DNA of 64,000 bases from UBA5336 sp964412785 (GCA_964412785.1 CAYPQD010000002.1:1-64000), one strand, 5' to 3'; counted from the stretch's first letter, positions 32,306 through 44,026 are shown. The notes: generated by a model not told the origin, from the sequence alone. Made by a program: numbers and translations.

Positions 32306-32709
32306 TTTGCGTGCTCCGCTTCAAGAGCCTCGAAAAGCGGGAGGTCCGCCGGAGGCGCCGGGTAGTCCTTCAGCGAGGAGGGCCAGACCCAGGCAACACG
32401 CTGCTGCTCGGCCGGGTGAACGCGTCCGGCCCACTCCCTGCACGCATACAAGGGCATCAAAAGATGAAAACTGTCATAAGCGAAACTGGCAAATGTGAGC
32501 GGACGGAGCGCGCGCACGTCAATCTCGATGGAGAGTTCTTCCCTGAGCTCGCGCACCAGTGCCGCCTCGGGTGTCTCACCGGCTTCGATCTTGCCGCCGG
32601 GAAACTCCCAGAGCCCGGCCATCGACTTGCCGGCCGGGCGCTCGGCCAGCAGGACCCGTCCCTCGGCGTCCAGCAGCGCCGCAGCCACCACCAGGACCAG
32701 CCGGCTCAT
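32284..32709 (-). CDS. mutT: Nudix hydrolase, MutT (8-oxo-dGTP diphosphatase) type
   Basis: A 141-residue Nudix hydrolase. The Nudix box runs from GGKIEAGETP to RELREEL near 38-58 with all catalytic glutamates present. The family removes oxidised nucleotides such as 8-oxo-dGTP from the pool and prevents transversions; a CTP pyrophosphohydrolase role is an alternative. The ATG at 32709 overlaps the argJ stop by 4 nt (ATGA). The gene order secA, ppiC, argJ, mutT is frequent in alphaproteobacteria. The C-terminus overlaps the orphan pilin start. Confidence 0.9.
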   Translation of the reverse strand: MSRLVLVVAAALLDAEGRVLLAERPAGKSMAGLWEFPGGKIEAGETPEAALVRELREELSIEIDVRALRPLTFASFAYDSFHLLMPLYACREWAGRVHPAEQQRVAWVWPSSLKDYPAPPADLPLFEALEAEHAKWRSGNG

Positions 32710-33956
32710 GTGCGGTAGGCGCCGTTGATGTCGATATAGGCATGGGTGAGATCGCACGTCATAACGCGCGCTGTTCCCTTGCCGACACCGAGATCGACGC
32801 TGACCGGAATGTGCTCGCCGCGGCAGACCGCGGTCACGGCGGCCTCGTCATACCCCGCCGCACGCCCGCCATGCTCGGCAACGCGGTGGCGACCGAACGC
32901 AATGACGAGCCGTTCCACGTCAACCGGTTCCAGCGACTTTCCGACCGCCATGACGATGCGGCCCCAATTGGCATCGCCGGCTGCCAGCGCGGTCTTGACC
33001 AGCGGCGAGTTGGCGATGGCGCAGGCCACCGCCTTTGCCGACCGGTCGCTGTCAGCGCCGGTGACACGCACCTCGATCAGGCGCGAGGCGCCCTCGCCAT
33101 CGCGCACAATCTGGGTGGCGAGGTCATCGCAGACGCGCTGCAGGGTGCGAGTGAAAATCGCCAGCCGCGGGTCGTCCGGGCGGTCAATCGGGTCCATGCC
33201 ATTGCGGGCCGTGGCAAACACCATGCAGGTGTCGGAGGTGGAGATGTCGCCATCGACAGTGATCGAGTTGAAGGTCGGGTCCACCGCATCGCGCAGGGCG
33301 CGGTCGAGCGCGACCGGCCCGATCGCCGCGTCGGTGAAAAGATAAGCCAGCATGGTGGCCATGTTCGGTGCGATCATGCCCGAGCCCTTGGCGATCCCGG
33401 TGATGTGCGCGCGTACCCCTGCTATCTCGCAGCAGCCGCCGGCCGCCTTGGGAAAGGTGTCGGTCGTCATGAAGGCGCGCGCGGCCGCCTGCCAGTCGGG
33501 CTCGCCAAGTCGCCGGGCAAGGTCCGGCACCATCTCCGCCATGTGCGCGGGGTTCTCCAGCGGCTCGCCGATCACCCCGGTTGCGGCCACGAAGCACTGG
33601 TTTTCCGGCACGTCCAGCGTCCTGGACAGGGCCGACAGGCTGGCGGCGTTCTTGGCAATGCCCTTTGCGCCGGTGAAGGCATTGGAATTGCCGGCATGGA
33701 CAAACAGCGCGCGGGCCATGCCGCCGCCGCTTTCCAGCGCGGCGCGGCAGCGGCGGACATCGTCAGAGGCGGTGGTGGAGCGGGTGAACACGCCGGCTGC
33801 CGTCGTGCCGGGCTGGAAGCGGCACAGGACGGTGTCCTCGCGCAGCGGGTCGCGCGACGCATAGAAGCCGCGCCGGCCGGTCGCGAGCGTCACGCCATGG
33901 ATGGACGGCACGTCGGGAAAGCGGGCGGGGGCAAGCGGCGAAAGGTCGAGTTTCAC
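32706..33956 (-). CDS. argJ: Bifunctional glutamate N-acetyltransferase / amino-acid acetyltransferase
   Basis: A 416-residue ArgJ/OAT protein that transfers acetyl from N-acetylornithine to glutamate, recycling the acetyl group in arginine synthesis. KGSGMIAPNMATMLAY near 215-230 carries the autocleavage site before the nucleophile Thr of M-A-T-M-L; the precursor splits there into alpha and beta chains. VHAGNSNAFTG near 90, FNSITVDGDISTSDT and the C-terminal AYIDINGAYRT are also typical. It starts at GTG overlapping the ppiC stop by 4 nt. argD of the pathway is at 620-1807. Confidence 0.95.
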   Translation of the reverse strand: MKLDLSPLAPARFPDVPSIHGVTLATGRRGFYASRDPLREDTVLCRFQPGTTAAGVFTRSTTASDDVRRCRAALESGGGMARALFVHAGNSNAFTGAKGIAKNAASLSALSRTLDVPENQCFVAATGVIGEPLENPAHMAEMVPDLARRLGEPDWQAAARAFMTTDTFPKAAGGCCEIAGVRAHITGIAKGSGMIAPNMATMLAYLFTDAAIGPVALDRALRDAVDPTFNSITVDGDISTSDTCMVFATARNGMDPIDRPDDPRLAIFTRTLQRVCDDLATQIVRDGEGASRLIEVRVTGADSDRSAKAVACAIANSPLVKTALAAGDANWGRIVMAVGKSLEPVDVERLVIAFGRHRVAEHGGRAAGYDEAAVTAVCRGEHIPVSVDLGVGKGTARVMTCDLTHAYIDINGAYRT

Positions 33957-34882
33957 AGTCTGTCGGTCTCCGCATCGCGGCCCGTGGCGGGCTCGTCCCC
34001 GTCTGCAGGCTCCGTGCCGGCTTCCGGGGCCGGCGCTGCGGTGCCCGGCTCGATCACTGCGTTGAGGCGAAGCGCCTTCAGGATCTTGGAGATCTCCGTA
34101 TAGGTAAGGAAAGTCACGATTTCCGGACGCATTTCCTCAAGCGTGCGCGGCGGCGGCGTGCGCCGGTCCTCCACCTTGATGACGTGCCAGCCCTTCTCGC
34201 CTTCGAATGGCTCGGCGACATCGCCGGTGCGGGTGTCGCCGATAACACTGGTGAAAGGCTCGCCCATCAGCACCGGCTGGACATAGCCAAGCTCGCCGCC
34301 CTCGATCCGTGTCTGGGTGTCTTCGGATTCCTCGAACGCCACGGTGGTGAAGTCCTCGCCATTCATGATCCGCTGGAACACCCGCTCTGCATCCTCGCGC
34401 GTGGACACCAGGATGTGGCGGATGCGCACCTCGTCATCGAACTGCTGCAGCTCGGTTTGCTCGGCATACATCTTGCGGATTGCCGTTTCGTCGACGGCGC
34501 TTGCGACAAGGCTTTCAACGAGAATGTTGCCAAGCACCCGCTCGCGTGCGGTCGCCAGGCGCCGCCGGGCCGCCGGGTCCTCGTCAAGCCCGCGCAGTTC
34601 CGCCTCCTGCGCCATCAGCCGCTGGTCGATCAGCTGGTCGAGGACGGTCTGGTAGTCCGCATGGTCCGGGCCGAAATCGTCGCCCGGCGTGATCAGCCCC
34701 TGCGAGGCGGCCTCCAATTCCACGTCCGCAAGGTAGATCGGCGTGTCGTTGACATACCGGGCAATGGCGGCGTCGACCCGCAGTGTTTCGCCGGGCACGT
34801 CCTCGCCGCCGCCGCCGCAGGCAGCAAGGCCGAGGCCGGCGAGTGCAGCGAGGACGGTGCGTAGGCTGGCGGAAAGCGGCAT
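33953..34882 (-). CDS. Lipoprotein PpiC-type peptidyl-prolyl isomerase
   Basis: A 309-residue parvulin-type foldase. From the chosen ATG (34882) the N-terminus is MPLSASLRTVLAALAGLGLAAC, a lipoprotein signal with lipobox L-A-A-C; an upstream ATG at 34906 would add eight residues. A SurA-like N-terminal region is followed by the rotamase domain with RIRHILVSTREDAE and GELGYVQPVLMGEPFT and ending KGWHVIKVEDRR. It should assist folding of exported proteins from the membrane face. It is divergent from secA, consistent with a secretion theme, and leads the ppiC-argJ-mutT-pilin operon. The C-terminal tail is acidic and low complexity. Confidence 0.88.
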   Translation of the reverse strand: MPLSASLRTVLAALAGLGLAACGGGGEDVPGETLRVDAAIARYVNDTPIYLADVELEAASQGLITPGDDFGPDHADYQTVLDQLIDQRLMAQEAELRGLDEDPAARRRLATARERVLGNILVESLVASAVDETAIRKMYAEQTELQQFDDEVRIRHILVSTREDAERVFQRIMNGEDFTTVAFEESEDTQTRIEGGELGYVQPVLMGEPFTSVIGDTRTGDVAEPFEGEKGWHVIKVEDRRTPPPRTLEEMRPEIVTFLTYTEISKILKALRLNAVIEPGTAAPAPEAGTEPADGDEPATGRDAETDRL

Positions 34883-35064
34883 GGCAGGCGACTCCGTGGG
34901 CGTCATGGCGTCGGATTGACTAGAGCATGACGCGTTCTTAAGGCTGTTGGGGTGTGCTGGTCGAGGGCAAGTGTCCAGTGCTGCACGACGTCCGTGCAAT
35001 GGCTCCTTCATCCCTTATGTGTATGGGGCTTTCGTCTGGATCCTAGTTGAATTGGTCACCCGTC

Positions 35065-37781
<2,717 letters not shown>

Positions 37782-37782
<1 letters not shown>

Positions 37783-37898
37783 TACCAAGCTGCATGGACC
37801 CAAAACCGATCCCTTGCAGTGCGAGGGCAAGCGCGACTGCGCGTCGGCGCTCCATGCGCCGTGGCCGCGGACGGGTCTTCATCCGCGCACATTGGTAT
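37782..37898 (+). repeat. Dispersed hairpin repeat, copy B
   Basis: A 117-bp full copy, from ATACCAAGCTGCATGGACC to CGCGCACATTGGTAT, with perfect 7-bp terminal inverted repeats ATACCAA/TTGGTAT. It keeps the CGGCGC/GCGCCG dyad and a weaker terminal hairpin. Its first A is the last base of the secA stop codon. This is the cleanest reference copy in the window. Confidence 0.9.
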
Positions 37899-37960
37899 GA
37901 GCCGGGCTTGGACTGCCAGCGCCCCGACGGGGTTGGGAGCAGGCAGGATGGCGTGCGATC

Positions 37961-38557
37961 GTGAGACGCCGGCCGGCCCGCTCGCCGTTCAATGACCGTG
38001 AAATCGTCCGGGCCGGCCCTGCTTCCGCCCTGCTGCGGGCGCACCCGCACGCGACACCGCAAGCCTCGTCCAGACCCCAATTCGACGAGGCCCCGCCAGG
38101 CCTGTCCGCCCTGCTTGCCGGCGCGCTGGCGAGCTTTGCCGCAATCGCGCTGACCATGTTCCTGACCCGCAATGTCGACCGGTATGGCGAGCGCCCGCGT
38201 CAGGCCCTAGCCCGCCCCTGTGAACGCGGTGTCCGGGTCCTCGCCCAGCCGGTAGGCGACATGCTGGTGCAGGGCCTCGGTCACCGCATTGGCCGGGCCC
38301 TGCAGGGCATCGGGCGCGATTACCGGGCCTGCCGTCATCGCGAAGGTCGCCCCGCGCTTGTTCAGCAGTTCATGGAACAATGTAATGTCGCGCAGCTCGC
38401 CATTAAGTTTCGACAGGGTGTAGTACAGCTTCGAATTGCGGGCATCCACATGCAGCGGAACGACCGGCGCGGCCTGCTTCTTGGCGAGCCCGATCACGGT
38501 GGAGAACCAGGGCTGCTCGGTCAGCCTGCCGTCCTGCATCTTGGCAAGCTTGCCTGA
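37961..38557 (+). CDS. Doubtful frame with one membrane segment
   Basis: A 198-codon frame from ATG 37961. The part before the opposite-strand acyltransferase gene (codons 1-82) includes a convincing hydrophobic helix, LSALLAGALASFAAIALTMF, followed by a basic turn, which looks like real protein. Beyond 38207 the frame runs antisense through the acyltransferase end for 350 bp with no stop, which argues against it. It may be a small membrane protein whose stop was lost, or chance. The gap from copy B to 38206 otherwise holds nothing recognisable. Confidence 0.25.
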   Translation: MRRRPARSPFNDREIVRAGPASALLRAHPHATPQASSRPQFDEAPPGLSALLAGALASFAAIALTMFLTRNVDRYGERPRQALARPCERGVRVLAQPVGDMLVQGLGHRIGRALQGIGRDYRACRHREGRPALVQQFMEQCNVAQLAIKFRQGVVQLRIAGIHMQRNDRRGLLLGEPDHGGEPGLLGQPAVLHLGKLA

Positions 38558-39109
38558 GGGAAAGATCACAACACACTTCTCGGCCGCAAACGCGTCCGCC
38601 GCCAGGCGCAGCGTCTCGCGTGTCTTCGCCGGGCTGCGCTTCTCCATCACCCATTCCACCGGGATGACCATGTCTGCAAACCGGTCATTGACGCGGATTG
38701 CATCGGCATTGGCGAAGAAGACAATGTCCTCGCGCACGGATCGCAGGGCTTCCCAGACGGCGACCCCATCGGCGAGCCCGGTGGGATGATTGGCAGCGAT
38801 GATGATCCGGCCTGCGGGCGGGATGCGGTCAAAGCGTCGGGTTTGCAGCTCGAAATCCAGCCTTTCGCTCAGATATTCGAAGGACTGCCAGCCGTTCAGC
38901 CTCGACAAATGGTCGGCCATTTGCCGCGCTCGTCGATAATTCAGGAGCCCGTAGAGCAAGGGGCGAACCAGGGGCCACGTCCAGTGGCCGACAAAGGACG
39001 GGCAGCGCTCGCGGATCAGCTGGTCGACAATGTGCAGGTCGCTGCGCGCCTCGGCCGGCAGGAAGACCGACCGGCGCAACTCGCCCATCGCTAGCGGCTT
39101 CTCCGTCAT
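38207..39109 (-). CDS. 1-acyl-glycerol-phosphate acyltransferase family protein
   Basis: A 300-residue member of the PlsC-like acyltransferase superfamily, which transfers acyl chains to lysophospholipids or related acceptors at the inner membrane. The catalytic block is IIIAANHPTGLADG with the N-H-P-T-G form of the H-x4-D motif, and CVVIFPSGKLAK near 190 is the acceptor-binding F-P-x-G stretch. No clear TM helix is present, so it may attach peripherally. The ATG at 39109 (MTEKPLAMGEL) is the best start; the upstream extension is unlike the family. Whether it makes phosphatidate or acts on ornithine-type lipids is undecided. Confidence 0.82.
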   Translation of the reverse strand: MTEKPLAMGELRRSVFLPAEARSDLHIVDQLIRERCPSFVGHWTWPLVRPLLYGLLNYRRARQMADHLSRLNGWQSFEYLSERLDFELQTRRFDRIPPAGRIIIAANHPTGLADGVAVWEALRSVREDIVFFANADAIRVNDRFADMVIPVEWVMEKRSPAKTRETLRLAADAFAAEKCVVIFPSGKLAKMQDGRLTEQPWFSTVIGLAKKQAAPVVPLHVDARNSKLYYTLSKLNGELRDITLFHELLNKRGATFAMTAGPVIAPDALQGPANAVTEALHQHVAYRLGEDPDTAFTGAG

Positions 39110-39346
39110 CGCTGCGGCCCTGTTCCCTGCTCTCTCGCAAACCAGCATACATAGTCCGGAGTTGGATGAAAACGGCGTTGCTACAGACCGCGCCCCCCTG
39201 GGGGCCGGAGGCAAAACCGCAAGCTTAAAGGCTTCGGTCATCTTCGTTTTACCAAGAAGAAACGGGCTGCGTGCTTATACGGGGCAGCAGGCGGCCGGTC
39301 GCTCCCGGGGGCCTGCAATGTCGGATAGTCCCCTGGAGGTAGAGTG

Positions 39347-39781
39347 ATGAAGGTGCTGTGGGTTGAGGATCACGAGCCGGTGCGTGACATGCTGGCAATC
39401 GCGGCCGACAAGGCGGCGCGCAACCGGGTGCAGGTTGACCTCGTGCTCGCAGCGACGCTGATGGAGGCGGAAGGCCGGCTGCGGCTTGAGCGCTTCGACC
39501 TGGTGGCGCTCGACCTCATCCTGCCCGACAGCTTCGACGCCGACATGACTGTCGCGCGCATCGCCAATATGGGTCGGCACCGCATCGCCATCGTCTCCTC
39601 CGCGCCGGAGCGCCACGATACCGTCGCCACGGCCCTGCGCTGCGGTTGCAATGTCGCGCCCGCAGCGGTCGACAAGACCGCGCTGCCCTTCCACCGTTTC
39701 ATCCAGCGCCCGGAGGCGTTCGAGGATTTCCTGCTGGCCCAGATGTCGGGCGAGGCGCCGGCCCGGCCCGTCGCGGCCTGA
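39347..39781 (+). CDS. Stand-alone receiver-like protein
   Basis: A 144-residue CheY-like protein without output domain. The fold is recognisable: VLWVEDHEPVRDML at the N-terminus (acidic pair), LVALDLILPDSFDAD with the candidate phospho-acceptor Asp near 50, AIVSSAPERHD for the switch Ser, and DKTALPFHRF for the conserved-Lys area. GGAGG precedes the ATG; an in-frame GTG lies one codon earlier. No kinase is adjacent. It may be a phosphorelay intermediate or a degenerate receiver. Confidence 0.78.
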   Translation: MKVLWVEDHEPVRDMLAIAADKAARNRVQVDLVLAATLMEAEGRLRLERFDLVALDLILPDSFDADMTVARIANMGRHRIAIVSSAPERHDTVATALRCGCNVAPAAVDKTALPFHRFIQRPEAFEDFLLAQMSGEAPARPVAA

Positions 39782-39873
39782 CACTGCGCAGGCGCAAGCG
39801 GGCCTTGCCGCAGCGGCGCCTTTCCGGCTAGGGGCGGGAGAGCGCGGCGCTTGGCCGCCGGAGGGGTCCGCCC

Positions 39874-40491
39874 ATGGAGTTCATCACGGTGTTTCCGGCA
39901 ACGACGGCGCTGATTGCCGCCAATGTCATCGCCAGCGTGATCGCGTTCAGCCTGCCGGACTTCTACGAACAGAACGTCTTCCACATTCGTTCCATCCTGA
40001 AGAAGCAGGAATGGCACCGGGTGGTGACGTCCGGCTTCCTGCACGTGAACGGGCTGCACCTGTTCCTCAACATGTATGTCCTCTTCATCTTCGGGCCTTA
40101 CCTGGAGCAGGGTCTCGGCACGCTCGGCTTCCTGATCGTCTATTTCGCGGCCCTTCTTGGCGGCAGTGTCTGGATGCTGCTGGACAAGCGCGAGGTCGCC
40201 GACTACCGCGCGGCCGGGGCTTCGGGCGCGATTTCCGGCGTCCTTCTCGGCTTCTGCCTTTTCGCACCCTTTGCCATGCTGCTGCTGTTCTTCGTCATCC
40301 CGATGCCGGCGATCGGCTTTGCCGTGGGGTTCATTGCGCTCAGCCTGTATCTGTCAGGCCGGGACAACACGATGGTTGCGCATGGCGCGCACCTTGGCGG
40401 GGCGCTGGCAGGCCTCGTCACGACGATCCTCGTGCGGCCCTCGGTGCTCGTCGATTTCATTGGCGAGGTGCGATCGGTGCTCGGGGCCTGA
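39874..40491 (+). CDS. Rhomboid family intramembrane serine protease
   Basis: A 205-residue integral membrane protein with about six TM helices. The catalytic dyad is S117 in GASGAISG and H173 in VAHGAHLGGALAG; HLFLNMYVLF near 66 supplies the oxyanion Asn. These are the rhomboid hallmarks, so it should cleave TM segments of other membrane proteins. The substrate is unknown. Its stop overlaps the start of the ZapE-like gene (TGATG), so both are made together, perhaps for cell-division or membrane-quality functions. Confidence 0.92.
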   Translation: MEFITVFPATTALIAANVIASVIAFSLPDFYEQNVFHIRSILKKQEWHRVVTSGFLHVNGLHLFLNMYVLFIFGPYLEQGLGTLGFLIVYFAALLGGSVWMLLDKREVADYRAAGASGAISGVLLGFCLFAPFAMLLLFFVIPMPAIGFAVGFIALSLYLSGRDNTMVAHGAHLGGALAGLVTTILVRPSVLVDFIGEVRSVLGA

Positions 40492-41618
40492 TGGGCGTCC
40501 TGTCGCTCTACCGGGAGCGGGTGGCCGGGGGGCAGCTCAGTGCCGACCCGGCCCAGCAAACGGCTGCGGCGAGGCTTGATGCGGTGGCCGGGCGCCTTGC
40601 GAACCCGCCGCGCGGTGGCTGGTTCTCGCGCCCGCAGCCTGTCACCGGGCTGTATCTCTGGGGCGGCGTCGGGCGTGGCAAGTCGATGCTGATGGACCTG
40701 TTCTACGCTGCGGCACCGGTCGCGGAAAGACGCCGGGTTCACTTCCACGAATTCATGGGCGAGGTGCAGGACGCGCTGGCCGTCTGGCGAAAGCTGGACG
40801 CGGGCGCGCGGCGGCGCCATCCTGACCGCGTGCGCGGCGCCGGTGACGACCCGGTGGCGCCGGTGGCGAAGGGCATTGCCCGGCGGGCAAGGCTGCTGTG
40901 CTTCGACGAGTTTCAGGTCACCCAGATTGCCGACGCCATGATCCTCGGGCGCCTGTTCGAGGCCCTGTTCGCCCATGGTGTCACCATGGTCGCAACGTCC
41001 AACCGCCATCCCGACGACCTCTACGCCGACGGCATCAACCGGGCGCTCTTCCTGCCCTTCATCGACCGCATCAAGGCGCGCTGCGAGGTGCACGAACTGG
41101 TCGCGACACGCGACTACAGGCTGGAGCGTCTTGCGGAGGCGCCGGTGTGGATCGTGCCGCCCGGACCGGGCGCCGATGCCGCGATGGACCGGGCGTTCGA
41201 GCGCCTGACCCTCGGCGCGCAGCCGCAATCGTGCACCCTCACACTGAAGGGCCGCGGGCTCACCGTGCCGCGCGAGGCCGCTGGTGTGGCCCGTTTCGAC
41301 TTCGCCGACCTGTGCGACCGGCCGCTCGGCGCGCAGGACTATCTCCTCATCGCATCGACCTTCCATACGGTGATGATCGACGACATCCCGGCCCTCTCGC
41401 CGGACAAGCGCAACCAGGCGATCCGCTTTACCGCCCTCATCGACGCGCTCTACGAGGCGAAGGTGAAGCTGGTCGCGAGCGCGGCCGCCGAGCCCGACGA
41501 CCTCTACCCGGCGGGCGACCACAGCTTCGAGTTCCAGCGCACCGCCTCCCGCCTGCATGAAATGCGCTCGCATGACTACATGGCGGCGGAACGGGTCGGT
41601 GTTCCGACAACGGATTAA
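40491..41618 (+). CDS. zapE: AFG1/ZapE-like ATPase
   Basis: A 375-residue P-loop ATPase of the AFG1/ZapE family. Walker A is GGVGRGKS with K64; LLCFDEFQVTQIADAMIL is Walker B and the family-specific stretch, and ATSNRHPDDLYADGINRALFLPFI holds sensor 1 and the R-finger area. E. coli ZapE binds FtsZ and modulates cell division; yeast AFG1 acts on mitochondrial respiratory subunits. The role here is inferred only from the family. It starts by overlap with the rhomboid stop. Confidence 0.93.
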   Translation: MGVLSLYRERVAGGQLSADPAQQTAAARLDAVAGRLANPPRGGWFSRPQPVTGLYLWGGVGRGKSMLMDLFYAAAPVAERRRVHFHEFMGEVQDALAVWRKLDAGARRRHPDRVRGAGDDPVAPVAKGIARRARLLCFDEFQVTQIADAMILGRLFEALFAHGVTMVATSNRHPDDLYADGINRALFLPFIDRIKARCEVHELVATRDYRLERLAEAPVWIVPPGPGADAAMDRAFERLTLGAQPQSCTLTLKGRGLTVPREAAGVARFDFADLCDRPLGAQDYLLIASTFHTVMIDDIPALSPDKRNQAIRFTALIDALYEAKVKLVASAAAEPDDLYPAGDHSFEFQRTASRLHEMRSHDYMAAERVGVPTTD

Positions 41619-41687
41619 CGCTGGGCTCAATGGTTTGTGCGACCATGATCGCTGACGGCCATCAGGGCCGCAAGCCGGGGCCCGCTG

Positions 41688-43466
41688 ATGACCGACCAGA
41701 GCGTTTCGAATGTCTCGCCATCCCGCCTCGCCCGGCCCGTACGCAACGCGGCCGGCTGGACCCTCCTGGTGGGGCTGACAATAGCCGCGATCGCCGGTAT
41801 CGGCACACCGTTCGGCCATTCCTATGACTTCAATCTTGCCTGGTTCGAGGCCTTCGATGCGCAGCTGCGCGCCGGTGTTCTCTATCCACGGCGCCTGCCG
41901 GACCTGTGGGCCGGCCATGGCGGGGCGGACTTCTTCTTCTACGGGCCGCTGCCCTTCTGGGTGTCGTCTCTCTCCGGCGCCGTGCTCTTCGGGGGGGGCG
42001 ATGCACCGACCCGCTGGGCGATTGGCGGCGCGGTCATGCTGGTCGCCTCCGGGCTTACCATGTTTGCGTTTGCCAGGTCTGTCCTGCCGCAGCGCGCGGC
42101 GGCCTTCGCGGCGGTGGTCTACGTCATCCTGCCCTATCACTTTCTCGTCGACTGGATGATGCGCCAGGCGGTTGGCGAAGTGGCGGCAATGGTCTTCCTG
42201 CCGCTGCTGCTGCTCGCCTATCTGAAGCTGCAGGCGGGCAGCGGCGGCGGTCGCCTGTTTGCCCTCGCCTATGCCGGCCTCGTCCTCTCCCATCTGCCAA
42301 GCGCCCTGCTTGCCGGGCATCTCGTGCTCCTCCTGTTTGCTTACGAGGCCTGGCGGTGCCGGCGCGAGCCTGTCCGCCTCGCCGGGCTCGGCGCGCGCCT
42401 TGCCGGCTGGACGGCGCTCGCCCTGGCGCTGTCGGCGCTGTACTGGTTGCCCGCGCTCACCCTGCTGGACACGGTCACGCCCGGCATGCTGTCGACCCCC
42501 TATTTCGATCCGAAGGCCTGGCTGTTCTTCGATGGCCGGCCGGAGCCGGCACAGGCCGAGGCGCTGAAGCTGACTTTCCTGTGCAGCCTCGTGATCGCCG
42601 CGGCCGGATGGATCGCCGCCCGCCGGATCGCCCGGCCCGGCCTGATGACCCTGATTGCCGCGCCGACGCTGCTTTGCGCCTTCCTCGTCCTGCCCGTGTC
42701 GTGGCTGTTCTGGGAGGTGTCACCGCTGGCGCGTATCCAGTTTCCCTGGCGCAGCTTCATCCTGATGGACCTGTCGCTTGGGCTTGCCACCGGCAGCCTG
42801 TTCGCGGCTCTTACCGGCAGCGCGCCTGGCCTGACGACCGGCGATCGCCGACGGCTCCGCCTCGGCGCTGTCGCAGCCGGCGTTGCCTTCGCCCTCGCGG
42901 TGCAGGCCTGGATCCCGGGCGTCCTCTACCGGGTTGGCGAAGGCGCCGAGCGCGCTGGCCGGCATGCCGGGATCGGGCCGATAGAATACCTGCCGCCCGA
43001 GAGCGGCGCGGTCCTGACCCGGGCACTTCAGGATACGGGAAAACCACAGCCGACCGTGCAGGATGCCGCCGATCTGTTTGTCGCCGGGATCGGCCCGGCC
43101 GCGCGCCTTCCGGCCCGGGCATCGCGCAATCTCAGGCGGTTCGAGATCGACCTGCCTGCCCTCGACCTGCCTGCCATCGACCTGCCTGTCGATGCGGGCG
43201 CAAAGCCAATCGCCCTGCCGCTGCTCTACTGGGCGCCGTGGCAGGCATACGAAGCCTCGACAGGCGCGCCCGTCGACCTCAAGCCCGCCCCGGATACCGG
43301 CATCATGACCGTCTCCCCTCAGATGGCGGGGCGCACTGTCATCGTCGAATTGCCGGTCTTCCCCGTCGAGCGTTTTGGCGGCCTCGCCAGCGCCCTCGCG
43401 CTTCTGGTGCTGCTCGCCAGCCTGGCGATCCGCAGGGGCGGACCGCACCGACGCATGGCTACATGA
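41688..43466 (+). CDS. Polytopic membrane protein, PTPS-related / GT-C like
   Basis: A 592-residue protein with about 10 hydrophobic segments up to residue 420 and a soluble tail before a last TM helix at about 560-580. The N-terminal SYDFNLAWFEAFDAQLRAG, then VLYPRRLPDLWAGHGGADFFFYGPLPF, resembles the 6-pyruvoyl-tetrahydropterin-synthase-related membrane family, which looks like GT-C glycosyltransferases or YfhO. The acidic residues in that loop could be catalytic. The tail contains a short repeated motif (D-L-P-A-L-D-L-P-A-I-D-L-P). The function is unknown. Its end overlaps the convergent rpmE end by 8 bp. Confidence 0.75.
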   Translation: MTDQSVSNVSPSRLARPVRNAAGWTLLVGLTIAAIAGIGTPFGHSYDFNLAWFEAFDAQLRAGVLYPRRLPDLWAGHGGADFFFYGPLPFWVSSLSGAVLFGGGDAPTRWAIGGAVMLVASGLTMFAFARSVLPQRAAAFAAVVYVILPYHFLVDWMMRQAVGEVAAMVFLPLLLLAYLKLQAGSGGGRLFALAYAGLVLSHLPSALLAGHLVLLLFAYEAWRCRREPVRLAGLGARLAGWTALALALSALYWLPALTLLDTVTPGMLSTPYFDPKAWLFFDGRPEPAQAEALKLTFLCSLVIAAAGWIAARRIARPGLMTLIAAPTLLCAFLVLPVSWLFWEVSPLARIQFPWRSFILMDLSLGLATGSLFAALTGSAPGLTTGDRRRLRLGAVAAGVAFALAVQAWIPGVLYRVGEGAERAGRHAGIGPIEYLPPESGAVLTRALQDTGKPQPTVQDAADLFVAGIGPAARLPARASRNLRRFEIDLPALDLPAIDLPVDAGAKPIALPLLYWAPWQAYEASTGAPVDLKPAPDTGIMTVSPQMAGRTVIVELPVFPVERFGGLASALALLVLLASLAIRRGGPHRRMAT

Positions 43467-43674
43467 AGCCCTTGAACTTGTCCTTGAACTTGGACACGCG
43501 GCCACGGTCCTGGATGCGCGCCTGACCGCCGGTCCACGCCGGGTGGGTGGTCGGGTCAATATCCAGAACAAGACGGTCGCCTTCCTTGCCCCAAGTCGTG
43601 CGCGTCTGGTATTCGGTGCCGTCATTCATCACTACTGTGATGAAGTGGTAATCGGGATGACCTTCGGCTTTCAT
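43459..43674 (-). CDS. rpmE: 50S ribosomal protein L31, Cys-free type
   Basis: Ribosomal protein L31, 71 residues, bridging the two ribosomal subunits. The pattern HPDYHFITVVMNDGTEYQTRTT and DIDPTTHPAWTGG then GRVSKFKDKFKGF fits bacterial L31. All four zinc-binding cysteines of the E. coli protein are missing, so this is the zinc-independent (C-minus) form. The ATG at 43674 was chosen; the same frame runs upstream through repeat copy D and would falsely yield 191 residues. It is divergent from dnaJ. Confidence 0.95.
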   Translation of the reverse strand: MKAEGHPDYHFITVVMNDGTEYQTRTTWGKEGDRLVLDIDPTTHPAWTGGQARIQDRGRVSKFKDKFKGFM

Positions 43675-43817
43675 CACTCGTCCTGCCTTCATGGAGAGGG
43701 AAAGGCGCGCCGGCGCAAGCATTCCCGGGATTTCGCAAGCCTGGCCTATGCCTGAACGGCGCGGGCGAATCAAGCCCGCCTGCGGCGTGACCGATCTGCG
43801 ACACGCGCTCACCTCAA

Positions 43818-43932
43818 ATACCAATCTGCGCGGATGAACACTCATCCGCGGCCCCGGCGCATGGGGCGCCGACGCGCAGTCGCGCTTGCCCTGCACTGCA
43901 AGGGATCGGTTCCGATCCATGCCGCGTGGTAT
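43818..43932 (-). repeat. Dispersed hairpin repeat, copy D
   Basis: A 115-bp full copy in minus orientation. On the plus strand it runs from ATACCAATCTGCGCGG to GCCGCGTGGTAT. It contains the perfect hairpins GCGGATGA/TCATCCGC, CGGCGC/GCGCCG and GGATCGG/CCGATCC. Unlike other copies it lies between two divergent genes (rpmE and dnaJ), about 95 bp before the dnaJ start, and could affect their promoters. The rest of this 350-bp gap shows nothing else. Confidence 0.9.
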
Positions 43933-44026
43933 AAGCCACAATCTCCAGCGCCCGCGGCTTGCACTGGCGTGCCGCCACACCAAATCGATTGGGCAATCCG
44001 GGGATAAGTGAGAGTGGACGGGCCGC

